The notes below the pieces were generated by a model. That model searched no databases, had not been told where the DNA came from, and saw only the letters and a list, made by a program, of their open reading frames with translations. The translations under genes and the position numbers were made by a program. From Arthrobacter sp. NtRootA1 (GTDB taxonomy: Bacteria > Actinomycetota > Actinomycetes > Actinomycetales > Micrococcaceae): 64,000 nucleotides of DNA. Where the stretch lies: the NCBI RefSeq assembly GCF_019976975.1, contig NZ_AP024630.1:2542001-2606000 (forward strand), given 5' to 3'. Positions 16,542-25,536 of the stretch are shown here, piece after piece (the stretch's first letter is position 1; every line of letters begins with the position of its first letter).

Positions 16542-18113
16542 TCATTCCGAATCCGGCTCCGCTGGCGCGGGCGATACCTTTGTCCTGCCTGATGGACGGA
16601 GCAGAGCGCGCAACGTCTGGATGGTGTCAGCCTCCGCGGCAGTCTTGTCATCACGGTAGCGTTTGACGCGTGCGAACCGAAGGGCGATTCCGCCCGGATA
16701 GCGGGGGGATTGCTGAACGCCGTCGATGGCGATCTCGACGACGGTCACCGGCTCAGTCCACACCGTGCCCGCCGTACGCCGCACCTCCAACTCCTGGAAC
16801 TTTTCAGTCTGCCACCGCAGCAGAGCGTCGGTGAGGCCTTTGAAGGTCTTGCCGACCATCACGTAACCGCCGGGTTCGCCGAACTCGCCAACAGGGTCCA
16901 GGGCTCCGAGATGCAGGTTCGACAACAGCCCGGCCCTCCGTCCTGACCCCCATTCGCATGCGAGCACCACCAGGTCGTAGGTGAGCACCGGCTTCACCTT
17001 GATCCAGTTCGAACCCCGCCGCCCTGCGGCGTAGGCCGAGCCCAGCGCCTTCACCACTACACCCTCATGGCCTGCATCCAGCGCATCGCGGGACACACTC
17101 TCGGCAACAGCCGCATCCGCAGTGATTTTCCCCGGGATGCGGTGACCGGGGGCGATCCGTTCGAGCACGTCGATGCGTGTGGCCAGCGGTTCGTCGAGGA
17201 GGTCGCGCCCGTCGACGTGCAGCACGTCGAAAAACCAGGGATGCAGCAGCGTGGTACGCGCCGCGTTCGCCCCGAACCGGGACATGGTCTCCTGGAACGG
17301 CCGGGGCCCACCGTCCTCGTCCAGAGCTAGGGTCTCGCCATCGAGGATCACATCGTGCACGGGCAGTCCGCGCACCACCTCCACCACCTCGGGCAGCCGA
17401 TGGGTCACTTCGGCCAGGGTGCGGGTGTAGATGTGCACGTCGGCGCCGGCACGGTGCACCTGGATGCGAGCGCCGTCGAGCTTGTATTCCACGGACGCTT
17501 CCCCTGTCGCTTCCAGCGCCTCGCCGGTACCCGCCGCGGTTGCGGCGAGCATGGGCTGCACGGGACGTCCGACGACGAGGCCGACTGCGTCAAGCTGGGC
17601 TGCGGTGCCTGTGAGCGCCAGCAGTGCGGTCGCGCCCAGATCGCCGGAGAGCATCGCTGCGCGGCGTACGGCCTCGACCGGCCGACCGGCAGCTCGAGCT
17701 ACCGCATCCGTCAGTACGCCCTCAAGAGCACCGGTACGAAGTTCGCCGAGCAGTACGCCGGCGATGAAGGCCTGCTCTCGTTCGGTGGCTTCGGTCATCA
17801 GCGACCGAAGGGTGGCGGCGCGCTCCACGCTCGAGCCAGCGCCACCGGCTGCCAGTAGCCGGTCCAACGCTGCGTCGAGGCGGGCGATAGTGAGATTTGG
17901 CTCCGGAGCGGGCTCGCCCTTGGCAGCCCTGATGCCGCTCCAGCCGATGCCGACTCGGCCCTGGCGAGGCTTGGCGGTGAGCAAGCCGATCGCCGTCGGG
18001 ATGTCCGCGGGGTCGAGCCGGAGCAGCAGGTCTGCCAGTTCATTGATCTTGGCGACCCGCGAGCGGGTTGCCGCTACGGCTTCCGAGGTCTTCACCAGCT
18101 CATCGAGCAGCAT
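16542..18113 (-). CDS. ligB: ATP-dependent DNA ligase, LigB type
   Basis: Joins DNA nicks using ATP. The 523-residue protein has an N-terminal alpha-helical DNA-binding domain (1-190), the adenylation domain with the active-site Lys211 in EYKLDGARIQVHR, and the OB domain. Other nucleotidyltransferase motifs are seen: LDGETLAL (III), WFFDVLHVDG (IIIa), GHEGVVVKAL (IV) and WIKVKP (V). The size and the long N-terminal domain match actinobacterial LigB and not the NHEJ ligase LigD; no Ku gene is nearby. Mycobacterial LigB is non-essential, so a repair role is likely. Confidence 0.93.
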   Translation of the reverse strand: MLLDELVKTSEAVAATRSRVAKINELADLLLRLDPADIPTAIGLLTAKPRQGRVGIGWSGIRAAKGEPAPEPNLTIARLDAALDRLLAAGGAGSSVERAATLRSLMTEATEREQAFIAGVLLGELRTGALEGVLTDAVARAAGRPVEAVRRAAMLSGDLGATALLALTGTAAQLDAVGLVVGRPVQPMLAATAAGTGEALEATGEASVEYKLDGARIQVHRAGADVHIYTRTLAEVTHRLPEVVEVVRGLPVHDVILDGETLALDEDGGPRPFQETMSRFGANAARTTLLHPWFFDVLHVDGRDLLDEPLATRIDVLERIAPGHRIPGKITADAAVAESVSRDALDAGHEGVVVKALGSAYAAGRRGSNWIKVKPVLTYDLVVLACEWGSGRRAGLLSNLHLGALDPVGEFGEPGGYVMVGKTFKGLTDALLRWQTEKFQELEVRRTAGTVWTEPVTVVEIAIDGVQQSPRYPGGIALRFARVKRYRDDKTAAEADTIQTLRALLRPSGRTKVSPAPAEPDSE

Positions 18114-18290
18114 GGCACCAGTCTGTCACGCCTGCTGTCCGTGGACAGCGATTAGGCCCCGTTCCAGAAACGGCTCGTGGGAATGATCAGGGCCAGCCAA
18201 TTTGCCGTTAACCCACTGACTTGTGGGGGAATGCCTTGTATTCTCGTGGCACCACCTCCGACCACTCGAGAGTTTCGGCAAGGAGAAATC

Positions 18291-18608
18291 ATGCCCAGCG
18301 ACGACGAAGCACAGGTTCTGTCCCAATGGAGTGAGGAACTGGCGAGGGCGCTGCAAATCCTGGATCTCGACGTGGACCAGGAACTGGTCCTTGATCTGGC
18401 CAGGAAATCTGCGGACTCCGTGATCCATGCAGCAGCGCCGGTGACGGCTTTCATGGTCGGCTATGCCGCCGGCCTTGAAGCCGGGAAAGGAAGCCAGGGT
18501 TCGGACGTTTCACCTGCCGTGGCGACCAACAGGGCGGCAGACGTCGCCTTCAAGCTTTGTTCTGAGAGGGCGGAAGGAAAGGGCTCGGAGCCGACAAATC
18601 AGTCGTAA
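18291..18608 (+). CDS. DUF6457-domain small protein
   Basis: A helical protein of 105 residues with the pattern LSQWSEELARALQILDLDVDQELVLDLARKSADSVIHAAAPVTAF (given here in parts: residues 9-30 and 31-55), then GYAAGLEAGKG. DUF6457 proteins in actinobacteria often sit beside molybdenum-cofactor genes such as mobA or fdhD, but the function is unproven. The ATG at 18291 has AAGGAG with five bases spacing. A molybdenum hydroxylase operon lies 3.5 kb downstream, which may or may not be relevant. Confidence 0.75.
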   Translation: MPSDDEAQVLSQWSEELARALQILDLDVDQELVLDLARKSADSVIHAAAPVTAFMVGYAAGLEAGKGSQGSDVSPAVATNRAADVAFKLCSERAEGKGSEPTNQS

Positions 18609-18773
18609 AGTCGAGGACTCCTCTTTCAGGTGCACCGCCGCGCCAAAGCTTCGATGACCGGTCTGAGCTGTTGAGTCGCGCTGACCCATGCCTGGGTCGA
18701 TCGTCATACAGCCGGTCAGCACGGGACCTACGGCAACTGTCGCGAGCATGATGACCGGACGATAGCTGCGCAT
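18510..18773 (-). CDS. Possible lipoprotein remnant
   Basis: On the minus strand an 87-residue frame starts MRSYRPVIMLATVAVGPVLTGC, a convincing lipoprotein signal with lipobox VLTGC. After about 25 further residues the translation becomes unremarkable and it overlaps the end of the DUF6457 gene in antisense. No ribosome-binding site is seen before the ATG at 18773. I read this as the start of a lipoprotein gene whose remainder has been lost, or as chance; confidence is low. Confidence 0.22.
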   Translation of the reverse strand: MRSYRPVIMLATVAVGPVLTGCMTIDPGMGQRDSTAQTGHRSFGAAVHLKEESSTLRLICRLRALSFRPLRTKLEGDVCRPVGRHGR

Positions 18774-18990
18774 GGGTATCGCCATGTCCCGGGAATTTAT
18801 AGGCAAGGCGTGCCCACGGGTGAAGTCTGTTTCCTCTTCGGCCGCCTCCTTCGGGTGAGCCTCCCGCGAAGTGAAAAGTCGGGCCGTCGGTGACTGTCCC
18901 AAATCCCATTCAGACTCCAAGGACAGCTGGGTCCATGCCCTGGGAAGGGCTTGGTGCTGGGGGTCCAACCAAGTTCCGTAAATCTAAAAA
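18609..18990. other. Long spacer without a clear gene
   Basis: The plus strand has no supported gene between the DUF6457 stop and the promoter at 18998. Only the possible lipoprotein remnant on the minus strand is present. No insertion-sequence ends or direct repeats were recognised. Confidence 0.45.
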
Positions 18991-18997
18991 TGAGATC

Positions 18998-19026
18998 TTG
19001 CACACATAACATCTCAGTCGTAAGAT
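18998..19026 (+). promoter_or_regulatory. Promoter of the MHS transporter-dioxygenase operon
   Basis: TTGCAC (18998-19003), 17 bases, then TAAGAT (19021-19026): both hexamers close to the vegetative sigma consensus with ideal spacing. The inferred start near 19033 gives a 125-base leader before the ATG at 19158. A TGAGAT/ATCTCA inverted repeat (18991-18996 and 19011-19016) brackets the -35 box. Confidence 0.6.
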
Positions 19027-19034
19027 AATGACTA

Positions 19035-19048
19035 CTGAAGTACTTCAG
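19035..19048. promoter_or_regulatory. 14-bp palindrome just downstream of the transcription start
   Basis: CTGAAGTACTTCAG is a perfect palindrome placed immediately after the inferred start site, a typical repressor position. Its outer arms CTGAA/TTCAG recur in the larger dyad at 21658-21679 upstream of the molybdenum hydroxylase genes, so one regulator could serve both. No regulator gene lies adjacent. Confidence 0.5.
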
Positions 19049-19157
19049 ACCTCCAGATTGCAGCACTTTCCCAGAAAGCGGCGTGTCCCAAGAGCACCCG
19101 CTTCGCCAAGGTCGCGCACCGCGTGGCCCTTGTTTGCCAATTGCCGGGAGGCACAAT

Positions 19158-20513
19158 ATGAAAGTTCCGGTCGCCCAACAAGCGGGCGCTGGTTCGCCGA
19201 AAAAGGTCGCTATTGCGAGCATGATCGGCACAACCATCGAATGGTACGACTTCTTCATTTACAGCACCGCCGCTGTGCTTGTCTTCAATCATCATTTCTT
19301 CCCCGGTTTCGACCCCGCTACCGGAACCTTGCTTGCCTTCTCCACCTTCGCCGCAGGCTTCGTCGCCCGTCCCATCGGGGCAATCGTGTTCGGTCACTTC
19401 GGGGACAGATTGGGACGAAAGCCAATGATGGTCATCACGATCCTGATCATGGGCGTCGCCACTGTATCTATTGGGCTATTGCCGACGTATGCCGCGATCG
19501 GCGCCCTTGCACCTGTTCTGCTGGTGATCCTGCGATTGACGCAAGGATTCGCACTTGGCGGGGAATGGGGCGGTGCCGTACTCATGGCAACGGAACATTC
19601 GCCAGAGGGGCGGCGGGGATTCTTCAGTAGCTGGCCGCAGGCTGGGGTGGCTATTGGCCTGATCCTGGCTATGACTGTCTACCTGCCCCTGGATGCAATG
19701 GCAACGGACGAATTCATGGCCTGGGGATGGCGTCTTCCGTTCCTGCTCAGCTTGGTGCTTGTCATCACTGGATTGGTCATTCGAAAGCGGGTCGCCGAGA
19801 GTCCGGAGTTCGATCGTGTCAAGGAAGCGCACGCTGTGGTGCGCCTTCCCATCATCGAGGTTCTTCGCACGCATCCGAAGCAGGTGCTGCTGGTCGCAGG
19901 GGCTAGTCTCTCGCCGGGCATCTTCTTCTACCTGATCACCGTCTACAACTTTGTGTACACCCAAAACTCCGGGGGCTTGAGCGAAAGCTCCATGCTGATT
20001 TTGGTCATTGCCACTTCAGCGGTTGGATTCGTGGTGACTCCGATGGCGGGCGCACTCTCCGACAAATTCGGTCGCCAACGGATCTACCTTCTGGGGCTTG
20101 CGCTCATTAGTGTTGTGGCCTTCCCGCTTTACTGGGCGCTGGACGCGGGCATGTACGGCTTTATAGCCGTGGGATATGTCGCTGCAACAGTAGCCGTATA
20201 CACCCCGTGGGCACTTCAGCCCGCATACTTCTCCGATGCCTTTGATGCGAGAGTCCGCTATAGCGGTCTTTCCCTGGCCACCACGCTGGGCAACCTCTTC
20301 GGCAGCGCCATCGCCCCCCTCGTCGCTGGAACATTACTCAGCGCAACGAACTCCTCTCTCTCCACTTCGCTGTATGTTTTCGTCGCCGGAGCCATATCGT
20401 TCGCGTGCGCCATTGTGCTCGGGCGGTCGAATCGGAGGAAAGCGCAGGCGGGCGGTATCAGGAACGAATCGGCCGGGGTTGACGGTCTCCCTACTCCAAC
20501 CTTTTCAGAGTGA
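19158..20513 (+). CDS. MHS-family MFS transporter (metabolite:proton symporter)
   Basis: A 451-residue permease with twelve predicted helices. The start IASMIGTTIEWYDFFIYSTAAVL, the loop GDRLGRKPMM and the central GFALGGEWGGAVLMATEHSP followed by RRGFFSSWPQAGVAIG are hallmarks of the MHS subfamily, which imports organic acids such as shikimate, 2-oxoglutarate or aromatic acids. The ATG at 19158 has GGGAGG with six bases spacing. Its gene partner is a 2-oxoglutarate-dependent dioxygenase, so it may bring in that enzyme's substrate. Confidence 0.9.
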   Translation: MKVPVAQQAGAGSPKKVAIASMIGTTIEWYDFFIYSTAAVLVFNHHFFPGFDPATGTLLAFSTFAAGFVARPIGAIVFGHFGDRLGRKPMMVITILIMGVATVSIGLLPTYAAIGALAPVLLVILRLTQGFALGGEWGGAVLMATEHSPEGRRGFFSSWPQAGVAIGLILAMTVYLPLDAMATDEFMAWGWRLPFLLSLVLVITGLVIRKRVAESPEFDRVKEAHAVVRLPIIEVLRTHPKQVLLVAGASLSPGIFFYLITVYNFVYTQNSGGLSESSMLILVIATSAVGFVVTPMAGALSDKFGRQRIYLLGLALISVVAFPLYWALDAGMYGFIAVGYVAATVAVYTPWALQPAYFSDAFDARVRYSGLSLATTLGNLFGSAIAPLVAGTLLSATNSSLSTSLYVFVAGAISFACAIVLGRSNRRKAQAGGIRNESAGVDGLPTPTFSE

Positions 20514-20709
20514 TGTGCGGCTGCGAGTGCCGGTATCGGTGCAGAGCCATCGAGCTGAAGGCTGGTCCCGACCCGGACATCCCCAAGACCACGGAGTTCT
20601 CCACTTCGAACGCGAATCCGAATGGTTCGGCCAGTGGCCGGCCACAGGCCGGGGAATCCAATCCTGACAAACAAGCTCTAGATTTCTCGCTTACAAGAAA
20701 GGAATTACC

Positions 20710-21561
20710 ATGACCAACGAACCTGAGTTCAAGACATTCACCCTGGAACGGGCAACACCTACCATCGGCGCCTTTATCCACGGACTGGATCTGCGCGAAG
20801 AGATCAGCCCGGAATGCCAGGACGAGCTGCGCAGCGCTTTCCTCAAGCACGAGGTACTGTTTCTCCGCGACCAGCAGATCGGCCCTGACGATCAGATTAG
20901 GTTCGCGAAGATTTTCGGTGACCCCCAGGAAGTCAGTGCCTTCTTTCCCTCGCTCCCTGGCAACCCCTTCATAGAGGTCCTGGAGTCTCGCGGGCGCGCC
21001 GCCGGAACCGACGTCTGGCATTCGGACTTGACCTGGCAGGGGAATCCTAATTCCGCTACCTGCCTCCATGCTCAGCAAATCCCACCCTGTGGCGGCGATA
21101 CTCTCTGGGCCAGCATGACTGCCGCATATGACGCCCTGCCTGAAACAATGAAGGAGCTCATCGACGGCCTCGAAGCAGTGCATGACTGGGAAAAGGAGCT
21201 GACGGGTGTTGTCCGCCAGGGCGAGAATGGTGAAGCCCGTTATGAAGAAACCCGTCGGAAATTTCCGCCAATGACCCACCCTGTGGTGCGTAAGCATCCA
21301 GAAACCGGCCGCAAGCTTGTCTACGTGAACGAGTTGTTCACCACCCGCATTTCGGGGGTCCCCACTCAACTGGGCGACTCGCTTCGAACCATGCTCACCG
21401 GCCTGGCCAAGACCCCGGAATACCAGGTCCGATTCCGCTGGGAGCCAAACTCCGTTGTCATTTGGGACAACCGGTCTACACAGCACTACGCAGTTGGTGA
21501 CTACCACCCGCACTACAGGCTAATGCACCGGGTAACTCTCAAGGGAGATCGCCCGGCCTAG
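20710..21561 (+). CDS. TauD/TfdA-family Fe(II)/2-oxoglutarate dioxygenase
   Basis: A 283-residue oxygenase. The iron triad is visible: His104 and Asp106 in WHSDLTW and His259 in TQHYAV, with the 2-oxoglutarate-binding Arg in LMHRVTLKG near 274. TauD/TfdA enzymes hydroxylate taurine, sulfonates, aryloxyacetates or similar compounds with succinate and CO2 as co-products; no feature fixes the substrate. GAAAGGAA precedes the ATG. It follows the MHS transporter by about 195 bp and ends with a strong terminator, so the two make one unit. Confidence 0.92.
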   Translation: MTNEPEFKTFTLERATPTIGAFIHGLDLREEISPECQDELRSAFLKHEVLFLRDQQIGPDDQIRFAKIFGDPQEVSAFFPSLPGNPFIEVLESRGRAAGTDVWHSDLTWQGNPNSATCLHAQQIPPCGGDTLWASMTAAYDALPETMKELIDGLEAVHDWEKELTGVVRQGENGEARYEETRRKFPPMTHPVVRKHPETGRKLVYVNELFTTRISGVPTQLGDSLRTMLTGLAKTPEYQVRFRWEPNSVVIWDNRSTQHYAVGDYHPHYRLMHRVTLKGDRPA

Positions 21562-21571
21562 CGCCTTCGAC

Positions 21572-21603
21572 GCTGGGCGGCCCCTGTTTGAGGGCCGCCC
21601 AGC
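21572..21603 (+). terminator. Strong hairpin terminator after the dioxygenase
   Basis: A perfect 12-bp stem, GCTGGGCGGCCC (21572-21583) and GGGCCGCCCAGC (21592-21603), with an 8-base loop, beginning ten bases after the stop codon. It separates the dioxygenase unit from the molybdenum hydroxylase operon. Confidence 0.85.
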
Positions 21604-21657
21604 ATCCTTCCGGTGTTCCATCACGTCAACGCACGTTCAGGTGGGAGCCAGCCATTG

Positions 21658-21679
21658 CTGAATACTCACGAGTATTCAG
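21658..21679. promoter_or_regulatory. 22-bp dyad operator upstream of the molybdenum hydroxylase operon
   Basis: Perfect 10-bp arms CTGAATACTC and GAGTATTCAG separated by two bases. A TAAACT -10-like box lies at 21696-21701, placing the centre of the dyad about 39-40 bases before the inferred start, the usual place for an activator overlapping a weak -35 region. No good -35 hexamer is present, which agrees with activation. The arms CTGAA/TTCAG recur in the palindrome at 19035-19048. Confidence 0.6.
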
Positions 21680-21787
21680 ACAATTGGTCTTGATCTAAAC
21701 TGCACATTTTCAGTAGGGAAGAGTGGCTGGCATTGGCCGCCGTGTCGCGGGCAGCCCTCTCCAGCCAAAGCGAAGGAAGTCGGACCA

Positions 21788-22654
21788 TTGCGTGGCCAAA
21801 AGTTAGGGGCAGGGCTGATAGCCCAGAACCAGTCAGCCCTGCCGCCGTTCATCCTGTACCGTCCAACATCGCTGCCCGAGGCCGTGGACCTCAATGAACA
21901 GCATCCGGAGGCCGTGATGGCCGCGGGTTGTTCAGACCTTGTAGCGCAAATTCGCGAGGGATACGAGCCCGAGGTTGTGATTTCCTTACAACACGTCAAT
22001 GAATTGCGCTCCATTTCCCACGAAGACGGAGTCTTAAGTATTGGCTCCATGGTGACTCACCATGCTGGCAGCACCAGTCCCGACATTCGTGCGTTCATGC
22101 CCGCTCTGGCTACGGCCTGGGGATCGATTGCGACCGTACGAATCCGCTATCGCGGTACGCTCGGCGGCAACCTTATGGCGCGGCGATTCCGGTACGAACT
22201 TCCGGTCATCCTCTCAGCCCTGAATGGGCAAATGCATTTTCAGGCCAGCGACGTCACCACCCTGCCCGTGTCTTCCCTTTGGGACCGGGACGCCAGGAGT
22301 CCAGGCATTCTCACCGGGGTGACTGTCGAGACCGGCTCTTTGCTGTGGTACGGCTACGAGCGCTCCATGCGCCCCGTGAGTACTGTGGCTCTCGCTGTGC
22401 GCAGGCAGGCAGGTGCCGGCATTACCGTTACAGCCGTCTGCGGCAGCGAATACCGACAACCTTTCGTTCTTTCACACACTGCGGCCGCAACTGCCATCAG
22501 CGATTTGGACCCGGTGGCAGTGGGCGCCGTCCTGGCCTCGCAGCTTCCGGACGCAGCTGGCGACTTCACCGGAACAGCCGAATATCGCCGCCATCTGGTG
22601 GGCGTACTCTCCAGCCGACTTCTTGCCCGCGCCGCCGGCTACCAGCAGAAATGA
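21788..22654 (+). CDS. Molybdenum hydroxylase, FAD-binding medium subunit
   Basis: A CoxM/XdhB-like subunit of 288 residues. It carries FAD-contact stretches typical of the family: a PEAVMAAGCSDLVAQIREG loop (AGGTDL variant), and TVRIRYRGTLGGNLMAR, the second FAD-binding motif (usually ...RNxGTxGGNL). It passes electrons between the iron-sulfur subunit and the final acceptor. The likely start is a TTG at 21788 behind AAGGAAG; no better start is available without losing the first strand. Eight bases separate it from the iron-sulfur subunit. Confidence 0.88.
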   Translation: MRGQKLGAGLIAQNQSALPPFILYRPTSLPEAVDLNEQHPEAVMAAGCSDLVAQIREGYEPEVVISLQHVNELRSISHEDGVLSIGSMVTHHAGSTSPDIRAFMPALATAWGSIATVRIRYRGTLGGNLMARRFRYELPVILSALNGQMHFQASDVTTLPVSSLWDRDARSPGILTGVTVETGSLLWYGYERSMRPVSTVALAVRRQAGAGITVTAVCGSEYRQPFVLSHTAAATAISDLDPVAVGAVLASQLPDAAGDFTGTAEYRRHLVGVLSSRLLARAAGYQQK

Positions 22655-22661
22655 GGACCGG

Positions 22662-23204
22662 GTGACTCCCGACGCACAAGATTCCCCATCAGTCGGGGAT
22701 GAAAAGCTCACTGTGGATCTTGAATTTGACCTGAACGGAAGCCCGGAAAGGCACAGCGTTCCGACCAGCACGACGGTCCTGGACCTGCTTCGAAACAACT
22801 GCGGTAAACGGGGCGTCCGCGGTTCATGTGAGCGCAGTGTTTGCGGCGCCTGCACGGTGCTCATTGATGACGTTCCTGTGGCTGCCTGCTCCACGTTTGC
22901 CTTCGAAATCGATGGCACCCGTGTTGAAACGGTGGAGGGTTTGGCTGCCAAAGACGGTACCTTGAGCGCTCAGCAGCAGGCGTTCAGGGAGTGCGGGGGC
23001 TTTCAATGTGGCTTCTGTACGTCCGGCATGCTGATGATGACAACCGCCTTGCTACGGGAAAATCCAGAGCCAGACCGGGAGGAAATCCGGGAATGGATTA
23101 GTTCGAACACGTGCCGCTGCACGGGTTACGAGATGATTCTGGAATCCGTGGAACGTGCCGCCCAACTGGGGCGTACCCCGCAGGCGAATGGGGAGCCCCA
23201 GTGA
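22662..23204 (+). CDS. Molybdenum hydroxylase, [2Fe-2S] small subunit
   Basis: A CoxS-like subunit of 180 residues with two iron-sulfur clusters. The plant-type ferredoxin site is Cys56, Cys61, Cys64 and Cys76 (GSCERSVCGACTVL...AAC). The C-terminal four-helix site is Cys116, Cys119, Cys151 and Cys153 (FQCGFCTSGM ... CRCTGYE). It moves electrons from the molybdenum centre to FAD. The start is GTG at 22662, preceded by GAGGACCGG. Its stop overlaps the GTG of the large subunit. Confidence 0.93.
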   Translation: MTPDAQDSPSVGDEKLTVDLEFDLNGSPERHSVPTSTTVLDLLRNNCGKRGVRGSCERSVCGACTVLIDDVPVAACSTFAFEIDGTRVETVEGLAAKDGTLSAQQQAFRECGGFQCGFCTSGMLMMTTALLRENPEPDREEIREWISSNTCRCTGYEMILESVERAAQLGRTPQANGEPQ

Positions 23205-25531
23205 CAAAAACTCCCAGCCCCTTCACAGCCGCGCAGGATGCGCCGATCGTCGGCCGCAACCTCCCTCGGCTCGACGCCACCGCAAAAGTCACGGGCCGCG
23301 CCGTTTACACCGTGGATATCGACAGGCCCGGAATGCTGCACGCCAAGGTGCTGCGCAGTCCCTATGCCCATGCCAGGGTCCTAAGTATCGACGCCGAAGC
23401 CGCCCGACGCTTGGAAGGAGTCACCGCTGTTCTAACCCGCGACGAAATCAAGGGCCTGAACTGCTATGGCACTTACGTCAAAGATCAGCCAATCGTAGCC
23501 ACTGATTTAGTCCGTTACGTTGGTGACGTTGTGGCCGCTGTGGCGGCCATAGATGAGCACACCGCTTTTGCGGCATTGGATTTGATCACCGTCGAATACG
23601 AACAGCTCGAAGCCGTCTTCGACCCGGAAGCAGCGTTGGACCCCTCCGCTCCCTTGATTTTCCCCGCAGAACCTTTCGCAGCGTTTCCCGAATACGGGGA
23701 TGGTGCCTCAGGGAATGCCCGGAGCGCGCACAATGTGAGCTACGAATTCCGATATCAGACGGGCCCTGAAGACGCGTGGGACGAATGCGACCACGTCTTC
23801 GAGGACACCTTCGCATTTTCCCGCATGAACCACATGCATCTTGAGCCGTTTGTAACCGTCGCCGAGGCAACGGCGGACGAAATAGAAGTGTGGACTTCCA
23901 CGCAAAGTCCGTTCCCAATGCGCAAAGAACTGGCCTACGTCTTTGGGTTGCCGGAAAACCGGATCCGGGTCAATGTCCCGCTTCTGGGTGGCGCCTTCGG
24001 GGCTAAGAACGGACCAAAGACCGAAACCATAGCCATCCGACTCTCACAGCTTTCGGCCGGCCGGCCGGTTCGCTACTGCATGACCACTGAGGAAGTTTTC
24101 CTGACACTGAGCCAGCATGATGCCGTTCTCACAGTGAAATCCGGGCTCAAGGCTGATGGGGAGTTTGTCGCGCGCCAGTCACGGGTTCTGTTAAATGGTG
24201 GCGCCTACGCCGATGCCAGCCCGCTTGTTGCCGAAAAGGCCGGATACCGGATGCCCGGAGCCTACCGATGGAAACGCATCGATTCGGTCTGCCAGGCCGT
24301 AATCACCAACACCGTGCCAGCCGGCGCCTTCCGCGGCTTCGGTGCGACCCAAGCGACTTGGGCAAGTGAGCGTCAGGTGGACCTCATCGCAGAACGGCTG
24401 GGATTGGATCCCTTTGATCTTCGGCTGAAGAACATGAAGGACCTTGGCGAGGACTTCGTTCCCGGGGAAACCCCTATCGATTCAGACTTAAAACACGGGC
24501 TGAACCTTGTGGCGGACGCTATTGGGTATCGTGACCGTAATCGTTCCGGTAACCGGGGCATGGGTGTTGCAATCGGCCTGAAAGACGGTGGCGGTGTCAA
24601 TAAGCCCGCCCAGGCCCGCGTGAAGGTGACTACGAGCGGGGATGTCTTTCTCAACTGTGCCCTTATCGAAATGGGCCAGGGTGGGCACTCAGCCCTCTGC
24701 CAGATTGTCGCGGAGGTGCTTGCCTGTGACCCGCAACGGGTCAAGTTTGCTCGGGTTGACACTGACTCCAACCCTTTTGATCAGGGAACCAATGCGTCCT
24801 CAGGCATCGCAGTCATGGGTCGGGCCGTCCTTCAAGCCGCCGAACGTGTGAGGTCCGCTGTGCTGGATTTCGCGGCCGAACATCTGGAACTTGAGCGCGA
24901 ATCGATAAGCCTGGCGAACTGGCAAGTGATTGACGCTGAAGGCAGTTCCTATGAACTTGCGCCCCTGATCATGAATGGTTTTGGCGGAACGGGCTTCGAG
25001 TTCACCGGCGATGGCTTCTACAAGGCCCGTTCGTCGCGGCGGGCACCGTTGGAGGCCCCCTGTATTTTCTGGGAGATTGGCTGGGCAGCTGCCGAAGTGG
25101 CCGTTGATCCGGAAACCGGCAAGGTGGAACTGCTTCAGCTAGTGGTAAGCGGCGACGCTGGCAAGGTTGTCAACAAGCTCGGTTGCCGCGGTCAGGATGA
25201 GGGAGCCGCAGTCTTCGGACTGGCGCAGGCGCTCTTCGAGGAACTTCGCTATGACAACGGCGAACTGCTTAATGCGGAGGCCCTTCTCTATCGTGTGCCT
25301 CTGGCGGAAGACATCCCGCGCCGATTTTGGTCCATAACCCAGGAGCAGGGCCATGGCGCTGGTCCTTTCGGAGCAAAAGGGATGGGCGAAGGAGGCATGC
25401 TGCCGATTGCTCCCGCGATTGCCCAAGCGATTGCCGACGCCACCGGGGCTCAGTTAACTTCGTTACCCATGACCCCACAACGCGTCTACAACGCCATCCG
25501 TGATGCGCAAGCGACCAAGGGGCGGGGCTGA
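23201..25531 (+). CDS. Molybdenum hydroxylase, molybdopterin-binding large subunit
   Basis: The catalytic subunit of a xanthine-dehydrogenase-family enzyme, 776 residues. It has the aldehyde-oxidase hammerhead domain (VTGRAVYTVDIDRPGMLHAK), the cofactor loop GGAFGAKNG, AFRGFGATQ and a C-terminal GAKGMGEGGMLP that contains the catalytic Glu. It lacks the AYxCSFR loop of true CO dehydrogenase, so it hydroxylates an organic substrate, such as an N-heterocycle, purine or aldehyde. The GTG start overlaps the small subunit stop (GTGA). Subunit order medium-small-large matches CoxMSL-type heterocycle hydroxylases. Confidence 0.92.
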   Translation: MTKTPSPFTAAQDAPIVGRNLPRLDATAKVTGRAVYTVDIDRPGMLHAKVLRSPYAHARVLSIDAEAARRLEGVTAVLTRDEIKGLNCYGTYVKDQPIVATDLVRYVGDVVAAVAAIDEHTAFAALDLITVEYEQLEAVFDPEAALDPSAPLIFPAEPFAAFPEYGDGASGNARSAHNVSYEFRYQTGPEDAWDECDHVFEDTFAFSRMNHMHLEPFVTVAEATADEIEVWTSTQSPFPMRKELAYVFGLPENRIRVNVPLLGGAFGAKNGPKTETIAIRLSQLSAGRPVRYCMTTEEVFLTLSQHDAVLTVKSGLKADGEFVARQSRVLLNGGAYADASPLVAEKAGYRMPGAYRWKRIDSVCQAVITNTVPAGAFRGFGATQATWASERQVDLIAERLGLDPFDLRLKNMKDLGEDFVPGETPIDSDLKHGLNLVADAIGYRDRNRSGNRGMGVAIGLKDGGGVNKPAQARVKVTTSGDVFLNCALIEMGQGGHSALCQIVAEVLACDPQRVKFARVDTDSNPFDQGTNASSGIAVMGRAVLQAAERVRSAVLDFAAEHLELERESISLANWQVIDAEGSSYELAPLIMNGFGGTGFEFTGDGFYKARSSRRAPLEAPCIFWEIGWAAAEVAVDPETGKVELLQLVVSGDAGKVVNKLGCRGQDEGAAVFGLAQALFEELRYDNGELLNAEALLYRVPLAEDIPRRFWSITQEQGHGAGPFGAKGMGEGGMLPIAPAIAQAIADATGAQLTSLPMTPQRVYNAIRDAQATKGRG

Positions 25532-25536
25532 CGAGG

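Noticed and set aside
16542..18113. An NHEJ-type ligase (LigD)
   Set aside because: No Ku gene and no polymerase or phosphoesterase domains. The long N-terminal domain fits LigB.
23201..25531. Identification of the molybdenum enzyme as aerobic CO dehydrogenase because of the CoxMSL order
   Set aside because: The AYxCSFR active-site loop of CoxL is absent, and the xanthine-dehydrogenase-like AFRGFGATQ is present.
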